Source: Gemmatimonadota bacterium
GTDB lineage: Bacteria > Gemmatimonadota > Gemmatimonadetes > Longimicrobiales > Gaopeijiaceae
Length of the DNA: 64,000 nucleotides
Direction: 5' to 3'
Assembly: GCA_022822445.1 (NCBI GenBank)
Contig: JAJEBR010000054.1
Span: 129,015 to 193,014, forward strand
Part shown: piece after piece, positions 17,080 to 26,265 of the stretch
Layout: every line of letters starts with the position of its first letter
How positions within the stretch are numbered: position 1 is the first letter of the stretch
Position numbers and translations under genes: made by a program
The notes under the pieces: model-generated
Told to the model about the DNA's origin: nothing
The model's input: only the letters and a program-made list of their open reading frames with translations
Databases searched by the model: none

Positions 17080-18447
17080 CTAAAGCTCCGCGAGTTCGTC
17101 GTACAGGCGGATCAGCGTGTCGATGCCCCGTTCGAAGCAGTCCGTGGCGAACCACTCGTTGGGAGCGTGCATGTTGGCGCCGGGGAGTGCAAAGCCGAGC
17201 AGGAGCGAGTTGGCGCCGAGGATTTCCTCCAGTTCCACCACGATCGGGATGGTGCCACCCTCGCCGGCCAGGACGGGTCGGGCCCCGAACGACTGTTCCA
17301 GTGCGCTCGACGCTGCCTCGAAGAGCGGGCCTTCCAGGCTGGCCAGCCAGGGGCGGCCTCCGTGCAGCTCGACCAGGGTCAGTTCCACGCCGGGGGGTGC
17401 TGCGCTGGCCAGATGCGCCTCCAGCAGTTCCCTGACGCGCTCCGGGGTCTGGCCGGGGACCAGGCGGAAACTGAGCTTGGCCATTGCCTTTGCTGGGAGG
17501 ACCGTCTTGGCGCCTTCGCCCGTGTAGCCTGAAAGCAGACCGTTGACGTCGCAGGTAGGCCTCGTCCACATCCGCTCCAGCGGAGAGAAGGCGGACTCGC
17601 CGCCCTCGGGTGGCGCGCCGACCTCGCCGGTGTACGCGGCGGCGTCGAAGGGCAGTCGGGCGAAGCCCTCCAGGGTCTCGGGAGACGGGTCCAGGATGTC
17701 GTCGTAGAAGCCCGGGATGGCGATCCTGCCATCGTCGTCGTGGAGGTCGCCGATGACCTTGGCGAGCGCGTTGGCCGGGTTGCGGATCGCGCCCCCGTAG
17801 GCGCCGGAATGAAGGTCGGTCGAAGGGCCGGAGGCGTGAATCTCGAAGTAGGCCAGGCCGCGCAGGGAAAAGAGCAGTGAGGGGAGCCCGGGAGCGAACA
17901 TGGCCGAGTCGGAGATGACCACGGTGTCGGCGGCGAGCCGGGCGCGATGCTCCCTTACAAAGGGGACCAGGTTGGGCGAGCCGATCTCCTCCTCCCCCTC
18001 GGCAAGGACCACGACATTGACCGGCAGGGTGCCTCGGGTGGCGAGGTGGGACTCCAGCGCCTTGACGTGCAGGAAGAGCTGCCCCTTGTCGTCCGCGGCA
18101 CCGCGCGCGTAGATCCGCCCATCTCGGATCTCCGGTTCGAAGGGGGGCGAATTCCAGAGGTCGAGCGGCTCGGGGGGCTGCACGTCGTAGTGCCCGTAGA
18201 TGAGGATGGTCGGCGCGTCCGGCCCGGCCCCCGACCATGCGCCCACCACCACGGGGTGGCCCGGCGTGGGGTACGTGCGCGCCTCGAGGCCGGCATCCTC
18301 CAGCTGCACCCGCACCCACTCGGCTGCGCGCTCCGTGTCCGCGTCATGCTCCGACTTGGCCGAGACGGAAGGGATGCGCAGGAACTGCCAGAGTTCGTCG
18401 TAGAACCTGCGGCGCTGGCTGTGCGCGAAATCGATCGGGTTGCTCAT
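17080..18447 (-). CDS. M20 family dipeptidase
   Basis: A 455-residue zinc metallopeptidase of the M20 family (carnosinase/CNDP-like dipeptidases). The metal ligands are visible in order: YGHYDVQPP, the bridging Asp in RGAADDKGQ, the catalytic and ligand Glu in AEGEEEIGS, Asp in VISDSAMF, and the C-terminal His in GANMHAPNEW. The dimerisation (lid) domain occupies the middle (about 200-330). No signal peptide, so it probably acts in the cytoplasm on short peptides. It is the last gene of a minus-strand cluster (E1 alpha, PspA-like, GlsB-like, dipeptidase), 28 bp after the GlsB-like gene. Confidence 0.9.
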   Translation of the reverse strand: MSNPIDFAHSQRRRFYDELWQFLRIPSVSAKSEHDADTERAAEWVRVQLEDAGLEARTYPTPGHPVVVGAWSGAGPDAPTILIYGHYDVQPPEPLDLWNSPPFEPEIRDGRIYARGAADDKGQLFLHVKALESHLATRGTLPVNVVVLAEGEEEIGSPNLVPFVREHRARLAADTVVISDSAMFAPGLPSLLFSLRGLAYFEIHASGPSTDLHSGAYGGAIRNPANALAKVIGDLHDDDGRIAIPGFYDDILDPSPETLEGFARLPFDAAAYTGEVGAPPEGGESAFSPLERMWTRPTCDVNGLLSGYTGEGAKTVLPAKAMAKLSFRLVPGQTPERVRELLEAHLASAAPPGVELTLVELHGGRPWLASLEGPLFEAASSALEQSFGARPVLAGEGGTIPIVVELEEILGANSLLLGFALPGANMHAPNEWFATDCFERGIDTLIRLYDELAEL

Positions 18448-18475
18448 TGCGCGGGACGGAGGGGCGCGGGCGTGC

Positions 18476-18754
18476 TCAGGTGAGCCCCTTGATCCCCCAG
18501 CGGTAGATCCCCGTCATCAGCACGGCGAAGATGACGGCGCCCGCCATCCCGCCCAGGCTCAGGGCCACAGGGTTGTCGAACTCGGCGATCCCGACCCCCA
18601 GCATCCCGCCGATGCATGCGGCGAAGGCACCCAGCGTGAAGAGCAGGCGCGAGTGCCCGGGTGTCGTCTTCGGCAGCTTGATCACCGCCTTCATGGCCAG
18701 GCCGATGCATCCGCCCAGCACGATCCAGATACCTACACCGATCCAGTTTTCCAT
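18476..18754 (-). CDS. Small GlsB/YeaQ/YmgE-like membrane protein
   Basis: A 92-residue protein with three hydrophobic segments (about 5-25, 38-60 and 68-88) rich in glycine, in the pattern of the transglycosylase-associated GlsB/YeaQ/YmgE family. These small envelope proteins are linked to stress responses, but their activity is not known. It lies 9 bp downstream of the PspA-like gene, which supports a joint role in membrane stress. The family match is by layout and glycine pattern, so an unrelated small membrane protein is possible. Confidence 0.55.
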   Translation of the reverse strand: MENWIGVGIWIVLGGCIGLAMKAVIKLPKTTPGHSRLLFTLGAFAACIGGMLGVGIAEFDNPVALSLGGMAGAVIFAVLMTGIYRWGIKGLT

Positions 18755-18763
18755 GACCCCAAT

Positions 18764-19414
18764 CTACTTCCTTCCCATGCGCCGCTTCAACTCCTCGAGC
18801 CGGGCGTCGGCGACTTCCTCCCGCTGCGCCCGCCGCAGCGTCTCGTCGAATTCGGGGCCGTCGTCGAAGAGGTCGCCACTCGCGCCGGCGCGGCCCTCGC
18901 TTCCATCGATCCGGTCGGCCATGCGGTCCAGTTCGCCGAAGAAGTCGTCCGCCCGGTTGATCGAGCCCCGCGCCTGCGTCCGACCGGCTGTCGCGGCCAG
19001 CGAGTCGCGGTTGGCGCGCGCCTTCCTGATCTGCTCGATCATCTCCGCGTACTCGGACTCGTGCAGGCGGATCTCGGCCTCGATGGCCTCTGCCTTGTCG
19101 GACAGCACGCGCTGCCGATTGTCGTGCTTCTCGGCAAACTTTGAGGCGATCCCGGCGGTCTCCGTGTCGCCGATCCTGGTCGCCATCGCTTCCCGTCGCC
19201 GGCAGACATCGGCCTCCCGGCCCTCGGCGGCGGCCCGCTTGCGCGCCTGGTCCAACTGTTCCTTCAGCGACTCCAGCCCCGATCTGGTCGCCACGGCCTC
19301 CTTCTCCATCCCCTTCAGGAGCCCGTCGACCGTTTCGGTCACCCCTTCGCGCCTGAGTTCGCGGTTGAAGTTCTCCACCGCTTCCCGAAACGCGTTTCGC
19401 AGATTCTCGAACAT
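18764..19414 (-). CDS. PspA/IM30-like coiled-coil protein
   Basis: A 216-residue, highly charged, almost wholly helical protein. The N-terminus MFENLRNAFREAVENF is an amphipathic helix, and coiled coil runs through residues 20-150, as in PspA/IM30 proteins that coat and stabilise the inner membrane. A short acidic linker and a basic C-terminal helix (ELKRRMGRK) follow. ATG 19414 was chosen over an ATG 36 bases upstream because the amphipathic helix then begins the protein. Neighbour downstream (9 bp) is a GlsB-like membrane protein, also stress-associated. Sequence identity to classical PspA looks low, so this is a family-level inference. Confidence 0.6.
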   Translation of the reverse strand: MFENLRNAFREAVENFNRELRREGVTETVDGLLKGMEKEAVATRSGLESLKEQLDQARKRAAAEGREADVCRRREAMATRIGDTETAGIASKFAEKHDNRQRVLSDKAEAIEAEIRLHESEYAEMIEQIRKARANRDSLAATAGRTQARGSINRADDFFGELDRMADRIDGSEGRAGASGDLFDDGPEFDETLRRAQREEVADARLEELKRRMGRK

Positions 19415-19505
19415 GGCAATTATCCTAATCAGTGCGCGCGCCGACCGCATGGGTGGCGGACCGCGCGTGTTCGTGCCAACGCCGGCGCCTCGCCGCTCCC
19501 GGTGC

Positions 19506-20849
19506 TCACCCGGGCCTGTCCATTGACTGCGGGACCCGGCGGTCCGGGTCGTCGAGGCGGGTCCTCAGCCCGTGCAACACCCCGCCCTCCGAAATCCCGG
19601 GGAACAGGGCGCTCTCGGGTGGCGGCAGGTGTTCGCGCCCGGCCAGCGCCCGCTCGGCCGCCGCGTCGACCGCCCGCCTCGCCTCCTCCTCGACGGCCTC
19701 GATCCCCTCCACCGGAACGCCCCTGCCCATCAGGTACGCCTCGAAGAGCCCGACCGGGTCGCGGCGCCCCCAGTGCTCGAAGAGTTCGGGAGCAAAGGTC
19801 TCCCGCGCCTCCCGCTCGTCGTGGGTCGCATGCCCGCCCATGCGGAAGGTCTCGGCGACGATCACCACCGGCCCCTCCCCCCGCAGGCACTGCTCCCTCG
19901 CGGTCGCCGCGGCCGCGTACACGTCCACGACGTTGTTCCCGTCGCACCCCAGCCCGGTGAGTCCGTACACGCCGGGGATGTCTTCCATCGTACCCGCGCC
20001 ATGCTGGTCCAGCCGGGTCCCGAGCGCCACCTGGTTGTTCTGGATCACGACGATCAGCGGCACTCCCACCCGCGCCGCGAACACCATGCCCTCGTGGAAG
20101 GCCGCGGTGCGGGTGGCTCCGTCGCCGGTCCATGTGAGCGCCACGCGCCTCTCGCCGCGGTTCCTGAAGGCGAGCGCGGCGCCCGCCGCAACCGGAACGG
20201 TCGTGCCCATGTGGCTCACCGGCTGGATGACCCCCCTGGCGATGTCCCCGTAGTGGAAGTCCCTCCCCCCGCTGGGGCTGTCCGCCGTTGCGAGGTAGCA
20301 GGTGAATCCGTCTTCGAGCGGCAGCCCCATCATGTGGCACGCGCCGGCGTTGCGAATCATTGGGATCACGACGTCCCGTCCCCGGTCCAGCGCCGCCACG
20401 CAACCCACGGTGACGGCCTCCTCGCCCACCCCAAGCCACGCTTTGCTGATGACGCCCTGCCGCACCCACCTCTTCAAGCCGGTATCCTGCAGCCGGGTGA
20501 CGACGAGGTCACGGTAGAGTTCCAGCAGGTCTCCGCGTTCCAGCTGCAACGCGTGGGTGGCGCGGGTGGCGCCACCGGCTTCGATCCGATCGCGATATGC
20601 CCGCACGAGCGCCGGATCCGCTGTCCAGTTCCGGTACTCCGGAGGATCGAAGACCTTGTGGCGCTTCACGTTGCTAGGCAGGTGGGACTTGGGCGGCAGG
20701 TGGAAGAGGATGGTGGACGGCCCGAAGCGAGGGCGGCCCGGCCCGAGAAAGCTATCCAACGCCGGTGCCGCCGTGCAATCGCCGGTTGGCGAGCCGGTGG
20801 TCCGCGATGGGTGCCGTTCGTGGAGCCGTGGGTTTTTTTCCTCACGCAT
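19506..20849 (-). CDS. 2-oxoacid dehydrogenase E1 component, alpha-subunit type
   Basis: A thiamine-diphosphate enzyme of the pyruvate / branched-chain 2-oxoacid dehydrogenase E1 alpha type. The cofactor motif GDG-(about 27)-NN is clear in TWTGDGATRTAAFHEGMVF ending in QNNQ. RNAGACHMMGLPLEDGF and the phosphorylation-loop-like FRMGGHATHDE segment are also typical. The first 75 residues are not conserved-looking, so the true start may be later; ATG 20849 is used and TTG 20855 is an alternative. No E1 beta, E2 or E3 gene is adjacent, so its partner must lie elsewhere. It opens the minus-strand cluster that continues with the PspA-like gene 91 bp on. The physiological substrate (pyruvate, branched-chain or acetoin) cannot be decided. 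Confidence 0.8.
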   Translation of the reverse strand: MREEKNPRLHERHPSRTTGSPTGDCTAAPALDSFLGPGRPRFGPSTILFHLPPKSHLPSNVKRHKVFDPPEYRNWTADPALVRAYRDRIEAGGATRATHALQLERGDLLELYRDLVVTRLQDTGLKRWVRQGVISKAWLGVGEEAVTVGCVAALDRGRDVVIPMIRNAGACHMMGLPLEDGFTCYLATADSPSGGRDFHYGDIARGVIQPVSHMGTTVPVAAGAALAFRNRGERRVALTWTGDGATRTAAFHEGMVFAARVGVPLIVVIQNNQVALGTRLDQHGAGTMEDIPGVYGLTGLGCDGNNVVDVYAAAATAREQCLRGEGPVVIVAETFRMGGHATHDEREARETFAPELFEHWGRRDPVGLFEAYLMGRGVPVEGIEAVEEEARRAVDAAAERALAGREHLPPPESALFPGISEGGVLHGLRTRLDDPDRRVPQSMDRPG

Positions 20850-21022
20850 AACCAAGTTGCGACGGCAACGAGTCGTCCATAGACTTGGAACGCTCGTTGT
20901 GAGTGGTTCCCGGAGGGCCGTTCGAGCAGCTCATGGATGAACTCGAATGTCACGGGTCTTATCTGCGGGCTGCCAGGCGCCACCGGTTGGTGAGCTTCCT
21001 ATGACCCGGGGGGGATGGAACG

Positions 21023-21628
21023 TTGGCAGAAGCGCAGGCCGGGATTGCAGCCGAAGTAACGCTTGCCCTCCTGGAGGCGATCAGGACCAGGGACAGCCCA
21101 CGAGAGTTCCTGGACGACGACGACATCTACCGAACGATGCCTCGCCGCTTCGGGCTGAGCGAGGTCGTCGAACGGCAGATCGAGTTGTACCGGCAGCGCG
21201 CCCGCAAGGGAGTACGGCTGACGGGCGCCGAACTCGCCGACTTCATGGAGCTGGTGATCCGGCGTCCCGACTCGGCGGAGATCTTCCGGGGGATGGGCGC
21301 TGCGCTGGCCGCCAAACAGGTGCGCGGCCGGGCGTGGTGGCTTCCGCGGTTCATGCGCCTCTGGCGGACGAAGCGGAAGATCCGCAGTTCGCTCCGCCGA
21401 CTCTTCGGCCGCCGAATCGGAGGGTTCGCGTCGGGAACGTTCATCTTCGAGGTGTCGGCCTCCCCGTTCGTGCAGGTGGACTCTTCCAGCGATGCCTGCG
21501 AAATCGTCACCGGCTACTGCCAGCACGCGTTGGAGAAGGCAGTCGACCGCCAGATGAGGGTGTCCAAGCGCCGATGCGAGAACCGGGGCGACAGCGTGTG
21601 CCGCTGGGTTGCGGAATTCGACGTCTGA
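21023..21628 (+). CDS. Unknown protein with V4R-like C-terminal cysteine motif
   Basis: A 201-residue product from TTG 21023 (GGGGGGATGG upstream). Basic helical residues fill positions 90-140. The C-terminal 70 residues resemble the V4R (4-vinyl reductase-like) small-molecule-binding fold: a Phe-x-Phe-x-Val strand, then CEIVTGYCQHALEKAV and RCENRGDSVCRW. Paired cysteines with that spacing bind metal or ligand in V4R proteins. The N-terminal 90 residues are not recognised. V4R domains occur as ligand sensors in regulators and in chlorophyll and methanogenic pathways. No DNA-binding domain is visible here. It lies alone between two minus-strand clusters. Confidence 0.5.
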   Translation: MAEAQAGIAAEVTLALLEAIRTRDSPREFLDDDDIYRTMPRRFGLSEVVERQIELYRQRARKGVRLTGAELADFMELVIRRPDSAEIFRGMGAALAAKQVRGRAWWLPRFMRLWRTKRKIRSSLRRLFGRRIGGFASGTFIFEVSASPFVQVDSSSDACEIVTGYCQHALEKAVDRQMRVSKRRCENRGDSVCRWVAEFDV

Positions 21629-21656
21629 CCGGCCTCGGGTCGAGTGATTGGCTGGA

Positions 21657-21692
21657 TATCTAGCTAGCTATCTAGCTAAGTTGGTTGACCAA
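21657..21692. other. CTAG-rich palindromic spot
   Basis: Three CTAG tetramers lie within 16 bp (21660-21675), including the perfect palindrome TAGCTAGCTA (21661-21670), followed by TTGGT-TG-ACCAA (21681-21692). CTAG is scarce in most GC-rich bacterial DNA. The spot lies between convergent gene ends (21628 and 21704) and could be a transcription end or binding site. No T-run is present. Confidence 0.3.
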
Positions 21693-21703
21693 GTTGGCAT
21701 CCG

Positions 21704-22144
21704 CTAACCCTGTCCGCTCCACAGGTGATACAGCATCAGGTAGACGGCGAGGCCGGTCACCGACACGTAGAGCCAGACGGGGAGGGTCCAGCGGGCCAGG
21801 CGCCGATGGGCCTCGAAGCGCTCCCGGCCGGCGAGGAACAGCAGCCTGATGACCAGCGGAACGACGGCGATCGCCAGTATCATGTGGCTGAAGAGGATGG
21901 CCAGATACCAGGGACGGACTGCGTCGGGGCCCGCGAAGGGGTGGCTGCCGGTCAGCGAGAAGCGCGTCACGTAGAAGGCCAGGAACAGGACGCCGGCGGT
22001 GACTGCGCCCAGCATGCAGCGCCGGTGCCGCTCGATGTCGCGCCGCAGGATGAAACGGAGGCCGGCCAGAAGCAGCACCGCACTCGTGAGGTTCAGGCCG
22101 GCGTTCACCGTCGCGAGGATTCGGCCGATGGCCTCGACGGTCAT
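21704..22144 (-). CDS. DUF420 (CtaM-like) membrane protein
   Basis: A 146-residue protein with four transmembrane helices (about 9-30, 42-62, 82-104 and 117-140). The residues HRRCMLGAV, SHPFAGP and ILFSHMILA are family hallmarks of DUF420, whose Bacillus/Staphylococcus member CtaM is needed for maturation of haem A-containing cytochrome oxidase. It is the last gene of a minus-strand operon that contains ctaA 73 bp upstream, which fits a role in oxidase assembly. No oxidase structural genes are in the window. Confidence 0.8.
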   Translation of the reverse strand: MTVEAIGRILATVNAGLNLTSAVLLLAGLRFILRRDIERHRRCMLGAVTAGVLFLAFYVTRFSLTGSHPFAGPDAVRPWYLAILFSHMILAIAVVPLVIRLLFLAGRERFEAHRRLARWTLPVWLYVSVTGLAVYLMLYHLWSGQG

Positions 22145-22217
22145 GGGATGGCGGGCGCGTGAAGGTGGTCGAGGGGGCGCGGGGCCACGGCGCGCGCGAT
22201 GTCCCGGCAGGGCGCGG

Positions 22218-23129
22218 TCACGATCGGCCAGGGCGATGGGTGCGCGTGGTCATGGCCACCGCGAGGCCGAGGAGGATCGCCGCCAGCAGGGTGTGCGAGG
22301 AGACGTACGGGGGCTCGAGCCGGAAGGCGACGGAGAGGAATCCGAGCACGACCTGGGCCACGACACCGGCGGCGAGGCCAGCCGCCAGCCGCCGCTGCAC
22401 CGCGTCGGCCGTGCGGGTGAGGACCAGCCAGCTCCCGCGGAGTACCACGATCGCGACCGCGATTCCGAGGACCCGGTGCAGGAAGTGGAGCTGCACCATG
22501 GGGTGCACCAGCGGCGGGATCACCCGGCCGAGGCAAAGGGGCACATCCGGGCACGCCATCCCGGAATCGGTGTGACGCACAAGCGCCCCGACGATCGATT
22601 GCGCGAAGATCATCGCGGCGGCCCAGAGCCCGGCCCGCCTGGCGATCCCGCCGTCGCCGGTTGCGCCCATACCGTTGCCGGCCGCACTCCCGCCGTCGCC
22701 GGTCGGGCCCGCACTGCCGCCGGTCCTCACCAGCATCACGGTGACGAGGGCCAGGAAGAGGAAGGCCAGCGCCAGGTGGGATGTGGAGATGGCGTCGGGG
22801 AGCCGGTAGATGACGGTCAGGCCCCCGAGGACGGACTGCACGATGAGGAGGCCGAGTCCGAAGACGCCCATCCGAAGCAGGTCCCGGCGCCCGGGGAGGG
22901 TGACCCGCTGGACGATCACCGCCGCCGCGAAGAGGATGACCAGCGCCCCGGCCCAGAGGCGGTGCAGGTGCTCCCAGAAGACGCCTCCCTTCATCTCCGG
23001 CATCATCGTGCCGAAGCAGGTGGGCCAGTCGGGGCAGGCGAGACTGGATCCGGTCGCATGCACGATGCTGCCCAGCAGGAGCAGCGCCAGCGTCCACAGG
23101 AGCACTGCGAAGAGCAGGGGGCGCGCCAT
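22218..23129 (-). CDS. ctaA: Haem A synthase (COX15/CtaA)
   Basis: CtaA oxidises the C8 methyl of haem O to the formyl of haem A for aa3-type cytochrome oxidases. The 303-residue protein has eight hydrophobic helices in two similar halves. Each half carries the expected haem-coordinating His positions: WEHLHRLWAG and STSHLALAF in the first, LHFLHRVLGIA and SSHTLLAAI in the second. Extracytoplasmic cysteine loops SLACPDWPTCFG and MACPDVPLCLG are also typical. A Gly/Ser-rich linker (about 138-165) joins the halves. Its ATG (23129) overlaps the stop of the acyl-CoA dehydrogenase gene by one base. The DUF420 gene follows. Confidence 0.9.
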   Translation of the reverse strand: MARPLLFAVLLWTLALLLLGSIVHATGSSLACPDWPTCFGTMMPEMKGGVFWEHLHRLWAGALVILFAAAVIVQRVTLPGRRDLLRMGVFGLGLLIVQSVLGGLTVIYRLPDAISTSHLALAFLFLALVTVMLVRTGGSAGPTGDGGSAAGNGMGATGDGGIARRAGLWAAAMIFAQSIVGALVRHTDSGMACPDVPLCLGRVIPPLVHPMVQLHFLHRVLGIAVAIVVLRGSWLVLTRTADAVQRRLAAGLAAGVVAQVVLGFLSVAFRLEPPYVSSHTLLAAILLGLAVAMTTRTHRPGRS

Positions 23130-24991
23130 CAGTCGCAGATTCCCTGCTCCAGCCAGCTGTAGCGATCGGCCATGGCCCGTTGCGCCAGGCGGTAGATTCG
23201 GGTGTCGTCGTTGCGGAAGACCTGCCGGAAGGACAAATCGATCCGGCGCCGGGCCAGCCTGCAGGCCGTGTCGGCCAGCTCGAGGGCGGCGCCGTCGCCG
23301 GGCTGCTCGGCGGCGATCTTCATGGCGCGCACGCACGCTGCCGTCATCACGAAGAGGTCGCAGCCGATGTCCACGAGCCGGCCGAGGACCGCCTGACGCC
23401 GCTCCAGCTTCGGCCCGAAGCGGATCATTGCGTGGAAGATCGTGCGGGCCAGCTTGCGGGACCTGCGGTCCACGTAGCGCATGTGAACGGCAAGGGGGCC
23501 GAAGCCGCCGTAGCGGGGCCAGCATCCCCAGCCCAGCCACCGTGACGGATACCACAGCGCGTAGTGCGCCCCGGCCTTTACAAGCGCCGCGAGCCGGGTG
23601 CCGGCGGGAAGGCGCGGGTCGATCACCTTGCCGGCGACGGAAAGGTGGGCGTCGACGGCCTCCCGGGCGATGAAGAGCCGCATGATCTCGCTGGAGCCCT
23701 CGAAGATCAGGTTGATGCGGGCATCTCGCATGCACCGCTCCACGGGCGCGGGGTCCTCGCCGCGGGCCCGCAGCGAGTCGGCCGTCTCGTAGCCCCGCCC
23801 GCCCCGGATCTGCAAGGCGTCGTCCACCAGGCCCCACAGCTTCTCGCTGTGCCAGAGCTTGGCCGTGGCCGCCTCGAGCCGGATGTCGAGGGTGTCCATG
23901 CCGGACATCGCCGCGGCGAGATCGACGGTGGCGTCCATCGCGTAGGTATCCGCGGTCATCCGTCCAAGCTTCTGCGCAACCGCGTCGTGCTTCCCGATCG
24001 GCGCGCCCCACTGTTCCCGCTTCGCCGCCCAGGTGCGGCATGCCCGCAACAGCGCCTTCGCACCCGCCGCGCAGAAGGCCGGGAGCGCGAGCCGCCCGGT
24101 GTTCAGGGTGATCAGCGCCAGCTTGAGCCCGAGTCCTTCACCCCACAGCAGGTTCTCCCGCGGCACCTTCACGTCGCGAAAGCGCAACACCCCGTTGGAG
24201 ATCCCCTTGAGCCCCATGAAGGTGCAGATGTGGCCGACCTCCACGCCGGGCCAGTCGGTCTCGACAATGAAGGCGCTGATCGGCCGCTTGCCCCTCACGC
24301 CCGGGCGGGCGGGAGTGCGGGCCATGACCACGAGGAGCTCGGCGCGCGGGCCGTTGGTCGTCCACAGCTTCTCGCCGTTGAGGATGTAGTGCTCCCCGTC
24401 GTCGGAGGGCTCGGCGAAGGTGGACATGTTGGCGGGATCCGATCCCACCTCCGGCTCGGTCAGGGCGAAGGCCGAGAGTGCCCCGCCCGCCGCGCGCGGC
24501 AGGTACTTTCGCTTCTGTTCCTCGGTGCCGAAGAGGACCAGTGGGGTGGGCACGCCGATCGACTGGTGGGCCGAGAGGAACGCGGCCGTGGACGCACACC
24601 GGCAGGCCACCAGCGCCAGTGCCCGGTTGTAGGAGATCTGCGAGAGGCCGAGGCCCCCGTACTCCCTGGGGACCTTGATCCCGAATGCCCCGAGTTCCGC
24701 CAGCCCCTCGAGCACCGACTCGGGGACCCAGGCGTCCCGGTCCACGGCGTCGCCGTCGATGTTCTCCACCGTGAAGCGTTCGAGGGCCTTCAGGAAGGGA
24801 GCGGCCCGCGCCGCCTCCTCGGGGTCCTGGGCGGGATGGGGATGGATGAGGTCCAGCGACAGCCTGCCGCCGAAGAGTTCCTTCATGAAGCTCCGCTTCT
24901 CCCAGCGCGCTTCGCGGGCGCTCTCGGCGACTTCGCGCGACTCCTGGGCGTCGCTCCGGTGTCCGTTCGTGTTGTCGGCCATTGTGCTCAC
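23129..24991 (-). CDS. Acyl-CoA dehydrogenase (VLCAD/ACAD9-like length)
   Basis: A 620-residue FAD enzyme that introduces the alpha-beta double bond in acyl-CoA. The flavin and substrate motifs FALTEPEVGSDPANM, GEKLWTTNGP, and IRGGRGYE are present, and the catalytic base is the Glu in LIFEGSSEIMRLFIAREAV. The extra 190 C-terminal residues give the length of the very-long-chain group, whose C-terminal domain helps membrane contact. The frame starts at GTG 24991, overlapping the patatin stop (GTGA); ATG 24982 is an alternative. Position between a patatin lipase gene and ctaA suggests the acyl chains come from phospholipid release, but this is only gene-order inference. Confidence 0.85.
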   Translation of the reverse strand: MSTMADNTNGHRSDAQESREVAESAREARWEKRSFMKELFGGRLSLDLIHPHPAQDPEEAARAAPFLKALERFTVENIDGDAVDRDAWVPESVLEGLAELGAFGIKVPREYGGLGLSQISYNRALALVACRCASTAAFLSAHQSIGVPTPLVLFGTEEQKRKYLPRAAGGALSAFALTEPEVGSDPANMSTFAEPSDDGEHYILNGEKLWTTNGPRAELLVVMARTPARPGVRGKRPISAFIVETDWPGVEVGHICTFMGLKGISNGVLRFRDVKVPRENLLWGEGLGLKLALITLNTGRLALPAFCAAGAKALLRACRTWAAKREQWGAPIGKHDAVAQKLGRMTADTYAMDATVDLAAAMSGMDTLDIRLEAATAKLWHSEKLWGLVDDALQIRGGRGYETADSLRARGEDPAPVERCMRDARINLIFEGSSEIMRLFIAREAVDAHLSVAGKVIDPRLPAGTRLAALVKAGAHYALWYPSRWLGWGCWPRYGGFGPLAVHMRYVDRRSRKLARTIFHAMIRFGPKLERRQAVLGRLVDIGCDLFVMTAACVRAMKIAAEQPGDGAALELADTACRLARRRIDLSFRQVFRNDDTRIYRLAQRAMADRYSWLEQGICD

Positions 24992-26265
24992 GTTGCCTTC
25001 CTGCCATCGGTGGCGCCGGTGCCCGCGTTGCCCATGGCACCCCCTGAAATCTCGGCTTTTCCTTCCGGTTCCAGAAGGGCGGCCAGCTCCGCTTCACGGG
25101 CCTCCGCATCCTCCTCGCCCACCCGGATCAGCTCGGTGAGGTAGTCGTGCTGGAACATGATCATGCTCAGAAAGTCCGGCGCCTCGGTCTGTCTGGTGCC
25201 CAGGCCCCGCGTCAGGAAGCGGAACGCCTTCGGCAGCTGCGGTTCGTACTTGTTGGCGAGCCGGGCCAGGTCGACCGACGGCCGCACGGTCAGGAGCCGG
25301 ACGGGGCGCATGCCGCCACGCGCTTCCGCAGGGAGACCGGCGAGGAGCTGGTTGATCGTCTGGAGCCGGTGCGCGTCGTCGTCGAGCAGGTCGAGGAACA
25401 CCGAATTCATCATGACCCCGGCGACCTGCACGGGTGGCGGATAACCGGTGATGGTTGGCCGGTTCGCCTGGCGCGCGGTAGGAGAATGGCGGGTGCTGAT
25501 CGCGAGGATGCGGCCCGCGCCGAGGTGCAGGGCGGGCGACAGCGGTGCCGCCAGACGGATGCCGCCGTCCCCGAACCAGTGCTCGCCGATCTGGACGGCA
25601 GGGAAGACGATCGGTAGCGCGGATGAAGCCAGCACATGCTCCACGGTCAGCGTGGCGAGCCGGGAGCGCCGGGTGGGACGCTCCCACTCCCTCACCCCCT
25701 GACCCTGGACCCAGAGGACGGATTGCCCCGTGGAGTAGTTGGTCGTGCTGAGCGCGACGGCCTTCAGCCTGCCCATGCGGAGGTTGTAGTTGATCCCGGT
25801 CAATTCGCCGTCGATCGCGTGCATGGCGTCGGTGAGGTACACGCGGAGCGGATCCGTGTCGAGGAGTCCGCGGACCCGGGGCTTCGAGTTCGCCCCGCCC
25901 GACACGAGCTGGCGGGCCCAGCGCAGCACGTGCCAGCCGAGCGACCCGGCGTCTGTGCGGAAGACCTGGTCGACGTTCAGATTGGACCAGAGGTGGTAGA
26001 GTTCCTCGGTGGCCTGCTCGAAGGTGCCGTGATGGGCCGCGAGGTGGGCGGCGTTGATCGCGCCCGCGCTGACGCCGGTTATGATGGGGATTTGCAGCTT
26101 CGGGAACCGGCGCGACAGATAGCGCAGGACCCCGGCCTGGTAAGCCGCTCTCGCTCCGCCGCCCCCCATGACGAACGCCAGATCGGCGGGCCCGCCGGAT
26201 GTGGAGCCGCCGGGCCGTCCGTCTCTGACGTTGCCGGGCCCGCCGTCGGTGGAGTTTCCTGACAT
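24988..26265 (-). CDS. Patatin-like phospholipase
   Basis: A 425-residue lipid acyl hydrolase of the patatin family. The oxyanion glycine loop FVMGGGGARAAYQAGVL, the nucleophile elbow GVSAG (Ser) and the Asp of the dyad in WFGDGGIRLAAPLSP are all intact. ATG 26265 was chosen because an earlier in-frame start would add 56 low-complexity, arginine-rich residues. The first 30 residues after it are still Gly/Ser-rich and probably disordered. No signal peptide. It is the first gene of a coupled operon with acyl-CoA dehydrogenase, ctaA and DUF420. Substrate class is likely a membrane phospholipid. Confidence 0.85.
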   Translation of the reverse strand: MSGNSTDGGPGNVRDGRPGGSTSGGPADLAFVMGGGGARAAYQAGVLRYLSRRFPKLQIPIITGVSAGAINAAHLAAHHGTFEQATEELYHLWSNLNVDQVFRTDAGSLGWHVLRWARQLVSGGANSKPRVRGLLDTDPLRVYLTDAMHAIDGELTGINYNLRMGRLKAVALSTTNYSTGQSVLWVQGQGVREWERPTRRSRLATLTVEHVLASSALPIVFPAVQIGEHWFGDGGIRLAAPLSPALHLGAGRILAISTRHSPTARQANRPTITGYPPPVQVAGVMMNSVFLDLLDDDAHRLQTINQLLAGLPAEARGGMRPVRLLTVRPSVDLARLANKYEPQLPKAFRFLTRGLGTRQTEAPDFLSMIMFQHDYLTELIRVGEEDAEAREAELAALLEPEGKAEISGGAMGNAGTGATDGRKAT

